This document shows positions 16,282 through 24,400 of a stretch of DNA of 64,000 nt, piece by piece (position 1 is the stretch's first letter; each line of letters starts with the position of its first letter). A model generated the notes under the pieces. It was given only the letters and a program-made list of their open reading frames with translations, made no database searches and was not told the DNA's origin. The position numbers and the translations under genes are program-made. Location: the NCBI RefSeq assembly GCF_004331385.1, contig NZ_SJON01000005.1:62001-126000 (forward strand), read 5' to 3'. The DNA comes from Enterobacter quasihormaechei (lineage in GTDB: Bacteria; Pseudomonadota; Gammaproteobacteria; Enterobacterales; Enterobacteriaceae).

Positions 16282-17670
16282 TCAGCCCCCGGTCAATGAG
16301 GGCGCCTGATTGCGGAGCGCATCAATCACATCATCCGGGCTGTCTGCCGGGTTGATGAGGTCGAGTTTCTGAAGTGCCCGGATCATGTCAGTATCGCGCA
16401 GTGCGCCGGACTGCCAGGCGTTCACAATGGCGGTGACCATCCCGGATTCGGCAACCTTCGCTATAAATTCCTGGTTGATGATGTAAGCTGGCTCATCCCC
16501 ATTAATGCCCAGGTACTTTGCACACCAGCCCAGCGCCAGCGTGTAAGCCTCAGAAACGTTCGAAACGCAGATACCTAGCACCGATGTTGATGATGTCTGC
16601 TCACCGCTCGCCTGGGTAGCAGTCTTGGCCGTGGCGTTCTGCTCAATCAGTCGGGCGCCCAGCTGCACCATGTAATCGCGCTTGCTGTCCATGGCCTCTT
16701 TAGCCAGCATGTTCGGCTGCGCCTGGGCATAGCCAAACGAGCCTTCTCTGGGAAGCATTAGCGGTGAACGGGAACCAATTTTTACTCCGGCCTTCTCAAG
16801 GTAATCGCGCCAGTTGGTATCAAGCCCAGTCATATACGGCTGCACCTGACCACAGAACCACACGCTGTCCTCATAGTCAGCGCTGTTTCGATAATGGCCA
16901 TGGTTTATCTCCACCAGCGCGGCCAGCGGTGAATCATCGATAGTGGGATCGTTGTTCTGGGCGCCGACAAAGGTAAACGGAATTTCATCCCAGTAGTCCT
17001 TTCCTTTAGGCTTCGGATGATATTCGCTGTCGACGGTGTAGGTTCCGCTTGCTGTGCCATCAGCCCGGCGCCATACCCGGCATATGAACCGCCCTTCTTC
17101 CAGCGCCAGCTCCCGGTACTGTATTTCATCCTTGTAAGCATAACCATCCGGCTCTTCTACGCATTCACGCAGGACCACCAGCACCAGCTGATCGCGCCCG
17201 TTAATTCGCTTTGTCCGCCAGTTGATGATGTTCTCTGCCGGATAGCGGAGGATGATCGCTTCGTCGGATGCTTCTGCATAGTCAACATAAAGCCCCTCTC
17301 GCGCCACCTCCAGCACGTTCTCGGCCACCAGCTGCGACTGTTGATAGATGCTGGTACCAGCACCGTCAGCATTATCCAGCAGGTATTTCAGCTTTTCAGG
17401 ACCGTTAAAGGTGGGATCCTTTCGATATGCCATGCCAAGCATGCCGATCTTCGTATTACCCGCAATGGCGTAAAATACAGCGCGGCGCAGATAATCTTCA
17501 TTGCGTTTACGGTTGCGCGTGGATTTATCGGTTGGATCGAGATAAGGCAAATACTTATTGCCCGCCGCTTTTACGGCCTCAGCTCCTTTGCAAAAATCTC
17601 TATATTTCCGCCAGGCAGCAGAAGCCGCCCGGTGTTCTGGTCGAACCCAGGTGATGTCGTCGTTTGCCAT
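16282..17670 (-). CDS. Portal protein (DUF4055)
   Basis: The 462-aa product belongs to the DUF4055 portal-type family: MANDDITWVRPEHRAAS at the start, NAYADSV-type helices, WFCGQVQPYMTGLD and ASGEQTSSTSVLGICVSNV in the middle. It follows the large terminase by 1 bp and precedes the gpF-like gene, the normal portal position. It forms the dodecameric ring for DNA packaging and ejection. Confidence 0.9.
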   Translation of the reverse strand: MANDDITWVRPEHRAASAAWRKYRDFCKGAEAVKAAGNKYLPYLDPTDKSTRNRKRNEDYLRRAVFYAIAGNTKIGMLGMAYRKDPTFNGPEKLKYLLDNADGAGTSIYQQSQLVAENVLEVAREGLYVDYAEASDEAIILRYPAENIINWRTKRINGRDQLVLVVLRECVEEPDGYAYKDEIQYRELALEEGRFICRVWRRADGTASGTYTVDSEYHPKPKGKDYWDEIPFTFVGAQNNDPTIDDSPLAALVEINHGHYRNSADYEDSVWFCGQVQPYMTGLDTNWRDYLEKAGVKIGSRSPLMLPREGSFGYAQAQPNMLAKEAMDSKRDYMVQLGARLIEQNATAKTATQASGEQTSSTSVLGICVSNVSEAYTLALGWCAKYLGINGDEPAYIINQEFIAKVAESGMVTAIVNAWQSGALRDTDMIRALQKLDLINPADSPDDVIDALRNQAPSLTGG

Positions 17671-17671
17671 A

Positions 17672-18979
17672 TCAGAAAGTGGTGTCCATGGTGATTGAGT
17701 ATGCGGGTTTCACGATGGGGTAATCCTTCACAATGAAGTACCCACCAGCATCATTGGGGTGATCGTTATCAGCTTTTTTGTCCGGCTCTCCGTTCGCTGC
17801 CCAGACCTGTTGTTCGAGGCTTTCGGTGTAGACCGGGCAATTCTGGACGTTCACCAGATAACGGCGCTCGCCGTTGGCGTTACAGAACATGGCGTTCATC
17901 GAGTTGATGCGGTCTTTAACCGGCGGGTTGGCATCATCAACAATGACGCTGAATCCGGCATCGTTGAGCTGAGCGATATCGGTCTTGCTGGCGTTCTGGG
18001 ACTTGCGGGAGTCGCCAGAGGCATCCGGATAGATGTAAATCTCCCGGCTCTTCACGTAGCGACCATCCTCGTAGCGCCAGAACTCTTCCTGTATACGCTT
18101 AATCATCGCCGGCGTGTCGTAGACCTTCACCAGCTCGCGAACCGCTCGCGGTAACCCGTTACGCTTTACGTGAACAATCGCGGCCATTTTTCCAACGTTG
18201 AAGTCCATACCGATAAACAGCGGATCCCCATCCTTAATCTCGTCAGAACAGTTGTTCAGCTTACGGTTAAAGGTGTGGTAAATGGTTCCGCTATTGAGGT
18301 TCGTGAACTTCCCGCGCAGGTATGCCTGAATCAGTTCATCAGGATAAGAACTCAGCAGCGACGGGATGTAATCCGGGGGAAGGTTCTTCGCGTTGTCGAA
18401 CGTGCTGGCCTGAATCAGCCCGTACAGAGCAGAAAGCTCAGGTTTTTCACGCACCGCTTTTACGAACTGCTGGTAAACGAATTTGAAGCCTTCCGGCGTT
18501 GTCGTGACATCGATGCCGTTACGCAACCCATCGACCTTGTAACGCATACGGGCGATGATTTTTCGCCAGGCCTGCTGCGCTTTAGCAGCCGCCATGACGT
18601 CCAGTTCATCCACCATCGCATTACCGATTTTAAAGCCGACTATCGAACCTGGCTTCTCCATCGAGCGGCAGATTGTTGTCCCGCGGTACCGTCGCCCCTC
18701 GTAGAAGTGAACCTCTTTATTCCCCTCATTGATTTTGACGCTCAGTCCCCAGTCAAAAGCCACCTCTTCAATTGTCGGGTAGAAGATGTCACGAATCTGC
18801 GGGTACGTCGGCGCGAAATAACCTTGGTTAATTTTAGGGTGCTCCCACATCCCCTTACAGATGCCGCCACAACCCACCCACGTCTTACCGGAACCGAACC
18901 CGGCAACGTAGGCTTTGAATTTGTGCTGCATCGCGAGGAAACGCGCCTGAGGAATGTTAAGTGTCGGGCTGATCCCCAT
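17672..18979 (-). CDS. Terminase large subunit
   Basis: The 435-aa product has an ATPase domain with Walker A GFGSGKT (27-33) and Walker B AMVDELD (Asp124, Glu125), a coupling motif TTTPEGFKFVYQQF near residue 160, and a C-terminal RNase H-like nuclease with GMDFNVGKMAAIVHV and a final acidic HPNDAGGYFI segment. It powers DNA packaging and cuts concatemers together with the small subunit. It overlaps the small-subunit gene by 23 bp. Confidence 0.96.
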   Translation of the reverse strand: MGISPTLNIPQARFLAMQHKFKAYVAGFGSGKTWVGCGGICKGMWEHPKINQGYFAPTYPQIRDIFYPTIEEVAFDWGLSVKINEGNKEVHFYEGRRYRGTTICRSMEKPGSIVGFKIGNAMVDELDVMAAAKAQQAWRKIIARMRYKVDGLRNGIDVTTTPEGFKFVYQQFVKAVREKPELSALYGLIQASTFDNAKNLPPDYIPSLLSSYPDELIQAYLRGKFTNLNSGTIYHTFNRKLNNCSDEIKDGDPLFIGMDFNVGKMAAIVHVKRNGLPRAVRELVKVYDTPAMIKRIQEEFWRYEDGRYVKSREIYIYPDASGDSRKSQNASKTDIAQLNDAGFSVIVDDANPPVKDRINSMNAMFCNANGERRYLVNVQNCPVYTESLEQQVWAANGEPDKKADNDHPNDAGGYFIVKDYPIVKPAYSITMDTTF

Positions 18980-19952
18980 CTTCCGCCCTCGCGTCCACTA
19001 CGTTGATATTGATCTGCACTGGAGTCGGTTCGTCATCATCACCATCACCGGCCAGCTCTTTGCGGAGTTTTTCCACCTCCAGCTGCCGGCGGTCGATTTC
19101 GATTTGCTGGAGACGCTGCGCGAATTCGCTATCCGCCAGGCCAAGCCGCTTCATTACCGCTTCGAACATTCGCTCACGGCTGATAGTGGTTATCTCGACG
19201 CCATTCTTGCCGATCTTTACGCCGGAGTAAGCGAGCCGAGAAGTTGCCGGGAGCTTGCGTGTATCCGGGAAATAAGGCTGGCCGATGCCGTCACCGTTAC
19301 AGCGCGGACAGCCAGGGTTAGGCTCTCTGGTGTGATCGTAGCCATAGCCGCCTGTATCTTGCGGCAGCCTTGCCCCTTCCCGTCCCTCCGCCTTTGCTGT
19401 TTCCTCTTCGAACTCTACAGCGTCACGCCACTGATAGTGGTGGCCGAAGCCCCAGCAGTAACGACACGCACCGCGGCGATACTGCGAAAGTTGGTTTGCA
19501 TCGAAGGTGGCAAGCTGCCACATCTGTGCGAGGACTTCATCGGCACTGCCAAGCGTGCGCTCAATGGAGGCTTTTTGCTGCTGCGCAATTGCCTGCGCAA
19601 CGTTAGGATTCGCTATTAGCTGACGACCATAGTTTGGGTCACTATAGCCAGCACGTGCAGCGGCTGCCGTGGCGTTATTATCCTTCAGGTATTCAGCAAT
19701 AAAGTGCTTTACCTTCGCGCTTAGCTTTATAGCCACCAGCTCATCTGCGCTTTTATCATTCTGCGCAGTGCGCACTATCTTTTGCGGGTAAATTTTTGTA
19801 TTTTGCGCAGCAGTTTTCTTGATATAGCGGCGAGCAGTTACATAATAAAGATTATGTGTCTCGCACCATTTCTTAGGGGATATGCCAGTAGCAGCGTGAT
19901 CAGACAGGAACCGCTTCTGCAGCTCGCCCCAGTCCGGCTTAGCCATTGTCAC
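18957..19952 (-). CDS. Terminase small subunit with zinc-binding insert
   Basis: The 331-aa product has a DNA-binding N-terminus and a terminase_2-type helix-turn-helix (KVKHFIAEYLKDNNATAAAARAGYS, about 80-105). In the middle, CRYCWGFGHHYQWRD and CPRCNGDG form paired Cys-x2-Cys motifs, likely a zinc ribbon. The C-terminus is a coiled coil (QQIEIDRRQLEVEKLRKEL) for oligomer assembly and contact with the large subunit. It recognises the pac/cos site. The gene is the first in the head operon; a divergent short gene lies upstream. Confidence 0.9.
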   Translation of the reverse strand: MTMAKPDWGELQKRFLSDHAATGISPKKWCETHNLYYVTARRYIKKTAAQNTKIYPQKIVRTAQNDKSADELVAIKLSAKVKHFIAEYLKDNNATAAAARAGYSDPNYGRQLIANPNVAQAIAQQQKASIERTLGSADEVLAQMWQLATFDANQLSQYRRGACRYCWGFGHHYQWRDAVEFEEETAKAEGREGARLPQDTGGYGYDHTREPNPGCPRCNGDGIGQPYFPDTRKLPATSRLAYSGVKIGKNGVEITTISRERMFEAVMKRLGLADSEFAQRLQQIEIDRRQLEVEKLRKELAGDGDDDEPTPVQININVVDARAEDGDQPDT

Positions 19953-20057
19953 CTCTAAACTAAATGAACTTTAGACGTCACTCACAGCTTCAGTGTTTGA
20001 AGCAAGGAAGTATTTTTCTCAAAGAAATCTTGAAATGAGGATTTAAGCTTATGAAAT

Positions 20058-20318
20058 ATGTATAACTATGATGATGTTCACAAAATCAAGGCCAATCTCG
20101 AGTGGATAGTGCATCATGCCTCTGCCCGGTCACATTTGCGCACTGAGCATGACCAATTAGTGATTTCCGATCTAATGGAACTCATCCAGACTTATGAAAC
20201 TCTTCTGGACCTTGTAAGCAAATTTGGTGCTTCCGCCTTAAATTCGGAAATCATAGCGGGTCTATCAATCACAGAAGAATTCATTGCTAAAGTTAAGCGG
20301 AATGAGGGTGCGATGTGA
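20058..20318 (+). CDS. Hypothetical protein, 86 aa
   Basis: The product (MYNYDDVHKIKANLEWIVHH...) is helical and soluble, with no recognised domain. It is on the plus strand, opposite to the late genes, between terminase and ivy, so it could be a small lysogeny-expressed gene. The ribosome site is weak, GAGG lying about 20 bp before the ATG. A perfect 13-bp inverted repeat sits after it. Confidence 0.45.
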   Translation: MYNYDDVHKIKANLEWIVHHASARSHLRTEHDQLVISDLMELIQTYETLLDLVSKFGASALNSEIIAGLSITEEFIAKVKRNEGAM

Positions 20319-20356
20319 GCGACCAACACATTGTGAGGCGATTGATTTGTGTTTTG

Positions 20357-20390
20357 AAGCTTCAAACTGGTGGATTGCAGTTTGAAGCTT
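20357..20390. terminator. Perfect 13-bp inverted repeat between convergent genes
   Basis: AAGCTTCAAACTG and its exact complement CAGTTTGAAGCTT flank an 8-nt loop. It lies between the convergent 20058-20318 and ivy genes. No T run is present, so a Rho-independent role is uncertain. Confidence 0.5.
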
Positions 20391-20397
20391 GGGCTAT

Positions 20398-20811
20398 TTA
20401 ATTGCCGTACATCCGATTGAAAAGCGCATTTTTCATCGCATCAGAATCAATCGGATCCAGGTTTAACCAGGTCAATGTCTCTTGGTTCTTTTCTGCATTG
20501 AAATCAGAAAACACACCATGGATATCACCGTTATCAGGTGAGTAGAGAACAGCAATATTCTGTTCTGGACAACTATGAGGTTTACACCCTGACAGTGCAA
20601 TATACTTTTTGCCTGCAACTGTAACTTCGGTTGATGGCGTGCTTGTGCCACCACTTTTTACCCATTCAGGTAATTTGTTTTTACTAATAAGCTGGGAGTA
20701 GCTTTTAGAGGTGCTTTTTGCACTGGCGAAGTCAGAGAGATACTGCCCCTCGTCAGCAACAGCACTGAACGAAACCAAAGCTATAGCAGCGATAATCACT
20801 TTAACCTTCAT
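20398..20811 (-). CDS. Ivy-type periplasmic lysozyme inhibitor
   Basis: The 137-aa product has a signal peptide (MKVKVIIAAIALVSFSAVA, then DEG). The mature domain contains the loop CKPHSC, matching the CKPHDC inhibitory loop of Ivy proteins, which block c-type lysozymes in the periplasm. I chose the start at 20811 because GAGG lies 6 bp upstream; an in-frame ATG at 20841 has no such site. It sits next to the terminase genes as a transferred accessory gene and may protect the lysogen from host-animal lysozyme. The phage's own GH19 endolysin is not a c-type enzyme. Confidence 0.87.
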   Translation of the reverse strand: MKVKVIIAAIALVSFSAVADEGQYLSDFASAKSTSKSYSQLISKNKLPEWVKSGGTSTPSTEVTVAGKKYIALSGCKPHSCPEQNIAVLYSPDNGDIHGVFSDFNAEKNQETLTWLNLDPIDSDAMKNALFNRMYGN

Positions 20812-20930
20812 GTTATTCCTCGTTCCATAAAAACACTTCAACTCTATACCTTTGCCGTCGCTATGTCAGCCTTATGGATGATCAGAGTATTTAATGATAC
20901 TGCCCAGCACAAATGGTTAGGTAAGGATTA

Positions 20931-21086
20931 TCTTAATCACTAGCGCTTATGCTTGTTGATTACTGGCTGACTGCCAAGCTCTTCAAGACTCTGATGAGGA
21001 GATTGCCAACTTCAGGGAACCATCGATAAAAAAGAGCAAGTAAAACTGAGACTCCTCTTGCCCTCCTGGTTGGGGGGCATTTTTTA
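20931..21086 (+). ncRNA. Duplicated structured segment with terminator, copy A
   Basis: This stretch is homologous to 22215-22366. Conserved blocks include GACTCTGATG, GAGCAA and ACTGAGACTCCT, ending in a hairpin (GCCCTCC / GGGGGC, then TTTTTT) on the plus strand. A 26-codon frame (MLVDYWLTAKLFKTLMRR...) exists here but is not kept in copy B, so an RNA is more likely than a peptide. The family is not recognised. Confidence 0.4.
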
Positions 21087-21147
21087 TCACTTATTCGCGA
21101 TAAGTATTACCCAGCCTACCAGTTGATGACCTGCGGTTCGTATAGAT

Positions 21148-21278
21148 GTGGTGCCGGGTGCCTCCCGGTGAGCCTTTTGGTTAACCAACCATGACCCGCT
21201 TGCTTCAGAAATTCACGATGCCCTCATGAAGAAGAGTCGTCAGGTTAATTAGCCCCGCCGCTGAGGGGGATTCACCAC
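21148..21278 (-). ncRNA. C4 antisense RNA-like element, copy 1
   Basis: The element has an outer stem GTGGTG / CACCAC, a hairpin CCGGG / CCCGG with a 5-nt loop, and a hairpin CCCC / GGGG next to ATTCACC. This resembles the C4 antisense RNA family known from phages P1 and P7 and prophages. The minus strand is preferred because most copies are followed by minus-strand terminators, but strand is not certain. Copy 1 has no clear terminator of its own. Confidence 0.65.
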
Positions 21279-21326
21279 GGTCTAACTGTAACACATGAAT
21301 GCCGATCGAGTGCGGAGTTGTGAGAC

Positions 21327-21362
21327 TTTGCTACGGTTAAAGTCCAGAGGAGAGACTGTGTC
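21327..21362. repeat. 36-bp direct repeat, copy 1 (mark of a duplication)
   Basis: These 36 bp, beginning TTTGCTACGGTTAAAGTCCA, are identical to 23025-23060. Both copies lie just after the C-terminal end of a spanin-like lipoprotein frame, so the repeat marks a duplicated module. Confidence 0.85.
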
Positions 21363-21382
21363 AGAGCCTCATGGATGAGGTT

Positions 21383-21628
21383 CTATCTTGTATGGCAATT
21401 CGCATGCCACGCTTTGTTATGCGTCAAGATGTCGCGCTTTGTCTGCCGATCCAGAACGTCGATGTCGTGATCAGTCAGGTAGATTGGTTTTACCCAGTCA
21501 CAGGAGGTTTTAACCACCACTGGGATGCTTCCACATTTTACGCTGCTCGCGATAAACGATGCGTAGGTAACCTTTTTGAAGCGCGTTGTATTGAAGCAGG
21601 TTGGTAATCCGCCAAGCTGTAGATACAA
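21383..21628 (-). pseudogene. Degenerate copy of the spanin lipoprotein gene
   Basis: The C-terminal part (PVVVKTSCDWVKPIYLTDHD..., HNKAW) is clearly homologous to the o-spanin at 23080-23292. The N-terminus is not: the signal sequence has been replaced and the lipobox cysteine is a serine in IASSVKCGS, against IASCVTNGS in the intact copy. A lipoprotein cannot be made. No overlapping i-spanin partner is present. It is a remnant of a duplication with the nearby 36-bp repeat. Confidence 0.8.
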
Positions 21629-21664
21629 TGGTTTGACATATGTTAACGTCAGGACGACCTGCTC

Positions 21665-21877
21665 ATGATTTTCCTTTATTCTTTTATTGCACTCTCCTCT
21701 CTGACAGCATTCGTCTTACTATGCTTTTTTGCAATTTATCAGTTTTCTGTTAAGGGTGACGTTAGCTTCTACGTAATGCTCTTCGCTTTGATATTCCTTT
21801 GCGTATCATTTTACGGAGCGGTGGGTTTTACTTACACAAAATTAAAAGATGCCGGAACCATCATAAAAATTATCTAA
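21665..21877 (+). CDS. Small two-helix membrane protein
   Basis: The 70-aa product (MIFLYSFIALSSLTAFVLLC...) has two hydrophobic helices at about 4-27 and 36-58, and a short polar C-terminus. No family is recognised. It is on the plus strand among prophage lysis genes, AT-rich, between the duplicated modules. It may act in exclusion or control of lysis, but nothing in the sequence shows this. Confidence 0.5.
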   Translation: MIFLYSFIALSSLTAFVLLCFFAIYQFSVKGDVSFYVMLFALIFLCVSFYGAVGFTYTKLKDAGTIIKII

Positions 21878-21900
21878 ATATGCTAAGGCCGCATCTCAAA

Positions 21901-22214
21901 TAAATGTAGAAAGACCTTATTAAGCCCACCAGCAGCTGAGCTTTGTAATTGCTGCCACTTCCCGGAGTGACCACACTCCTCCCCTTGAGCTGCTGTCGTT
22001 TCATCGACACTTAAAATCGGTACGCGTCTGGCGTTCGCGCTGCCCTATCGGAGCATTTCCCATTATTAACCCTCACATCGGTATGCTATACCTGCTCGCC
22101 AATACGCGACTCGGGGCAGCATCATGGCTGCTGCATGGCCTTATGGCTGCGGTCAACCCGCTTACTGCTTCAAGGTCTTTAGCCCATCTACCAGTGAAAA
22201 CAATCTGAGGAAAT
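21901..22214. other. Intergenic stretch without a recognised gene
   Basis: No convincing ORF or RNA gene is visible. A CAGCAGCT segment near 21929 and an AGCTGCTG near 21990 could pair over a distance and enclose a small hairpin (GGAGTG / CACTCC), so a structured RNA is possible but unsupported. Confidence 0.4.
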
Positions 22215-22366
22215 TCTTAATATCCCACGCTTACGTTTGTTGTTATCTGCCTGGCTGCCAGGCTATACATGACTCTGATGCGGAGAATGCCAACTCCGGG
22301 AAACATCAATAAAAAGAGCAACGAAACTGAGACTCCTGTAGCCCTCTCTGAGAGGGCTTTTTTTTG
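22215..22366 (+). ncRNA. Duplicated structured segment with terminator, copy B
   Basis: This is homologous to 20931-21086 over the same blocks (GACTCTGATG, ACTGAGACTCCT). It ends in GCCCTCTCTGAGAGGGC followed by eight T, a strong plus-strand terminator. No shared reading frame is conserved between the copies, which favours an RNA. Confidence 0.45.
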
Positions 22367-22367
22367 C

Positions 22368-22397
22368 AAAAAAAAGCCAGCTCGGACAGAACTGGCT
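22368..22397 (-). terminator. Intrinsic terminator downstream of C4-like copy 2
   Basis: AGCCAG / CTGGCT followed by eight T on the minus strand. It lies back to back with the plus-strand terminator ending at 22365. Confidence 0.75.
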
Positions 22398-22467
22398 GGG
22401 TCTAGCAGTAAGTAGGTATTACTTCGCACTCATTTCGACGTGTACCCTATTCCTTTAGTCAAGCATT

Positions 22468-22568
22468 CAGATGCCGGGTGCCTCCCGGTGGACTTGCATC
22501 ACTCTGCAAACCCGCAACGTTACGTCCAGCAGTGACTGGTTGCCCCTCCGCTCAGGGGGATTCATCTG
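22468..22568 (-). ncRNA. C4 antisense RNA-like element, copy 2
   Basis: The architecture is the same as copy 1, but the outer stem is CAGATG / CATCTG in place of GTGGTG / CACCAC. Both arms changed together, so the pairing itself is conserved. Inner hairpins CCGGG / CCCGG and CCCC / GGGG are kept. A minus-strand terminator follows 71 bp further on. Confidence 0.72.
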
Positions 22569-22993
22569 TATGGCAGAGATATCGAATCACTCGTGCCATT
22601 AAAACGTAGCTGACAGACAAAATAAAGTTGTGAGCATTGTTAAAATTCTTCGCTAATCATTCATTCCGTATACCCATCAGGCATTAGAAGAAAGTAGATT
22701 TTCGTTCCTTTGAGTTATTTATTTAATACACCTTTTTACTTTTGAGAAATGGATTACATTTACATTCTCTTGTAATGATGACCCCTTTGGTCTCCCTTCC
22801 GAGTTGCAGGATTTCATTTCGGAAGGGACTTTTTCCTTTCCCGCCTTGATAAATACTCATTGTTTTCTAGACTCTTACATAGACTTTGCTATGTCAGGTG
22901 AAGTCGTCGTTCAGGACTACCCGTGTGCTCAAGGATGAGCCACCCTGATTTGTTCAAGCTTTTCCCTGCCATTTAATTTTCTCCCCCCAAAGA
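22569..22993. other. Intergenic stretch with a plus-strand terminator
   Basis: No gene is recognised. A hairpin CCCTTCCGA / TCGGAAGGG at 22794-22827, followed by TTTTT to 22834, is a good plus-strand terminator. It may end a short transcript from the AT-rich segment near 22700-22740. Confidence 0.5.
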
Positions 22994-23024
22994 ATTGTCC
23001 ATTCGTATTATGGAGTACTCAATG

Positions 23025-23060
23025 TTTGCTACGGTTAAAGTCCAGAGGAGAGACTGTGTC
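23025..23060. repeat. 36-bp direct repeat, copy 2
   Basis: Identical to 21327-21362. It lies 20 bp beyond the stop of the intact o-spanin gene. Confidence 0.85.
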
Positions 23061-23079
23061 CGAACATCAAGGATGAGGC

Positions 23080-23292
23080 TCAATTTTTCCCGCAATTTGC
23101 TTTCCATGCTTTGTTATGCGCCAGGATGTCTTTCTTCGTCTGGCGGTCCAGAACGTCGATGTCTTGATCCGTCAGGAAGATTGGCTTCACCCAATCACAA
23201 CCGGTATCAACCACCACCGGGACGCTTCCATTCGTTACGCAGCTCGCGATCAACATCGTCGCCAGGCATATGATTAACAGTCTGATGTACAT
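23080..23292 (-). CDS. Outer-membrane spanin-like lipoprotein (Rz1-like)
   Basis: The 70-aa product has a lipoprotein signal peptide ending in the lipobox I-A-S-C (Cys18), then PVVVDTGCDWVKPIFLTDQD and a C-terminal HNKAWKANC. It overlaps the 3' end of the i-spanin gene out of frame by 86 bp, a classic Rz/Rz1 arrangement. Two further cysteines probably form a disulfide. It would pair with the inner-membrane spanin to fuse the outer membrane after peptidoglycan breakdown. A degenerate duplicate lies at 21383-21628. Confidence 0.78.
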   Translation of the reverse strand: MYIRLLIICLATMLIASCVTNGSVPVVVDTGCDWVKPIFLTDQDIDVLDRQTKKDILAHNKAWKANCGKN

Positions 23293-23488
23293 TGCTGGCC
23301 TCTTTCGTTGTTTCTACCCTGCGTTCGGCTGCTGCGACCATTGCCGCTGCGTTATCTTCGGTTCGCTGCTGGTCGGCTTTAGCTTCTGCTTTGCTGGTGC
23401 CGCGAATATGGCCCAGACCAAAAGCGCCGGCGATAGCGGAAATGACCAGTGCGGCCAGCCCGATTATTGTCTCGATACCCACACTCAC
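23207..23488 (-). CDS. Inner-membrane spanin (Rz-like)
   Basis: The start is set at GTG 23488 (or GTG 23482, better spaced from GAGG), right after the endolysin stop; a frame extension to 23557 would sit inside the endolysin gene. The product of about 93 aa has an N-terminal membrane helix (IIGLAALVISAIAGAFGLGHI) and a charged coiled-coil (SKAEAKADQQRTEDNAAAMV), as in i-spanins. The o-spanin is nested at its 3' end. Confidence 0.8.
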   Translation of the reverse strand: MSVGIETIIGLAALVISAIAGAFGLGHIRGTSKAEAKADQQRTEDNAAAMVAAAERRVETTKEASNVHQTVNHMPGDDVDRELRNEWKRPGGG

Positions 23489-23489
23489 C

Positions 23490-24119
23490 TCATACCAGAA
23501 CTGATTTCGCCAGGTTAAACAATGCACGGCGTTTTTCCAGCCCGTTGCGGCCGCCATTGATTAACAGTGTCACGCGCTCAACGTCGCCGGAATGAAGAAG
23601 GCAACCGCGGGAGGCATAAAACCATGCGGCTGAGCGCGCGGCGTATTCATCCTCTTCAAGCAGTTCCGGGTGGGTTACAAGGTCCAGTTTCAACGCCTGG
23701 CCACAACTGCGATAGTTACTCAGACCAGTAACCTGTTTCAGCCCGCGACCGCGATATTTCCATCCATCACCGTCAACCTGATTGCCCAGGTGTTCTTTTC
23801 CCCACTCACCACCGTATACCAGATTAGCGATCGCTTTCTGGTTCGCCGGTTGTGTTGTCGTTCTGCCAAGTGCAGCGGCTTGCTGAGATGTGATGCGGTG
23901 GCTGCCGAACGTCGGCACCAAGTTTTCTGCCGCATAATTAAGATTTTCCACCACACGGGTAAATCTGGAGCTTTCGTGCCCCATCTGGGCAATAAACATC
24001 GCCTGATCAAGCGGTGTGGTTATGCCGTACTCCTTCATAGCGGCGTCGATATGCGGAAACCAGCGCGCAGCTAACCCGGCGCTGATACCAGCCGCCTTCT
24101 GAAATTGTGTTTGATTCAT
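23490..24119 (-). CDS. Endolysin, GH19 family
   Basis: The 209-aa product is a glycoside hydrolase family 19 lysozyme: MAQMGHESSRFTRVVENLNY contains the catalytic glutamate (HES), YGGEWGKEHLGNQ and WKYRGRGLKQVTGLSNY are signature segments, and LLINGGRNGLEKR is the C-terminal motif. It cuts peptidoglycan glycan strands. There is no signal peptide or SAR helix, so it needs holin for export. Its start overlaps the stop of the second holin gene. Confidence 0.95.
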   Translation of the reverse strand: MNQTQFQKAAGISAGLAARWFPHIDAAMKEYGITTPLDQAMFIAQMGHESSRFTRVVENLNYAAENLVPTFGSHRITSQQAAALGRTTTQPANQKAIANLVYGGEWGKEHLGNQVDGDGWKYRGRGLKQVTGLSNYRSCGQALKLDLVTHPELLEEDEYAARSAAWFYASRGCLLHSGDVERVTLLINGGRNGLEKRRALFNLAKSVLV

Positions 24120-24400
24120 TAGTGTCTCAGATGATCAACCAGACGTGCAACGTTGCCTTTGACGGCCACCTGCACGGAAAGGAATATGATGTTTGCCGCA
24201 ATGGTGGCCCATGATGAATGCGGGTAAATCCCACACAGGTACGCCAGCGGTACAGCGCTGTAGGTGACGGTAATCAGCCAGGCTAAACGCGAAATCCATG
24301 GCCGATGCCGCGAATCTCCACGGCGATAAAACATCAGAGTAATCACAACACCGGCGCAGAGCAGCGCGTTGATAGTTGCTGTTGGGTCATTTAGTACCAC
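24119..24400 (-). CDS. Holin-like three-helix membrane protein
   Basis: The 93-aa product has three membrane segments (about 8-26, 36-58, 64-82) and a basic C-terminus, matching the putative 3TM phage holin families. It overlaps the end of the first holin gene by 14 bp and the endolysin start by 1 bp. One of the two proteins may be an antiholin. Confidence 0.8.
   Translation of the reverse strand: MVLNDPTATINALLCAGVVITLMFYRRGDSRHRPWISRLAWLITVTYSAVPLAYLCGIYPHSSWATIAANIIFLSVQVAVKGNVARLVDHLRH

Noticed and set aside
22124..22312. 62-codon plus-strand frame overlapping structured segment B
   Set aside because: The frame is not conserved in segment A, so the similarity between the segments is better explained by RNA.
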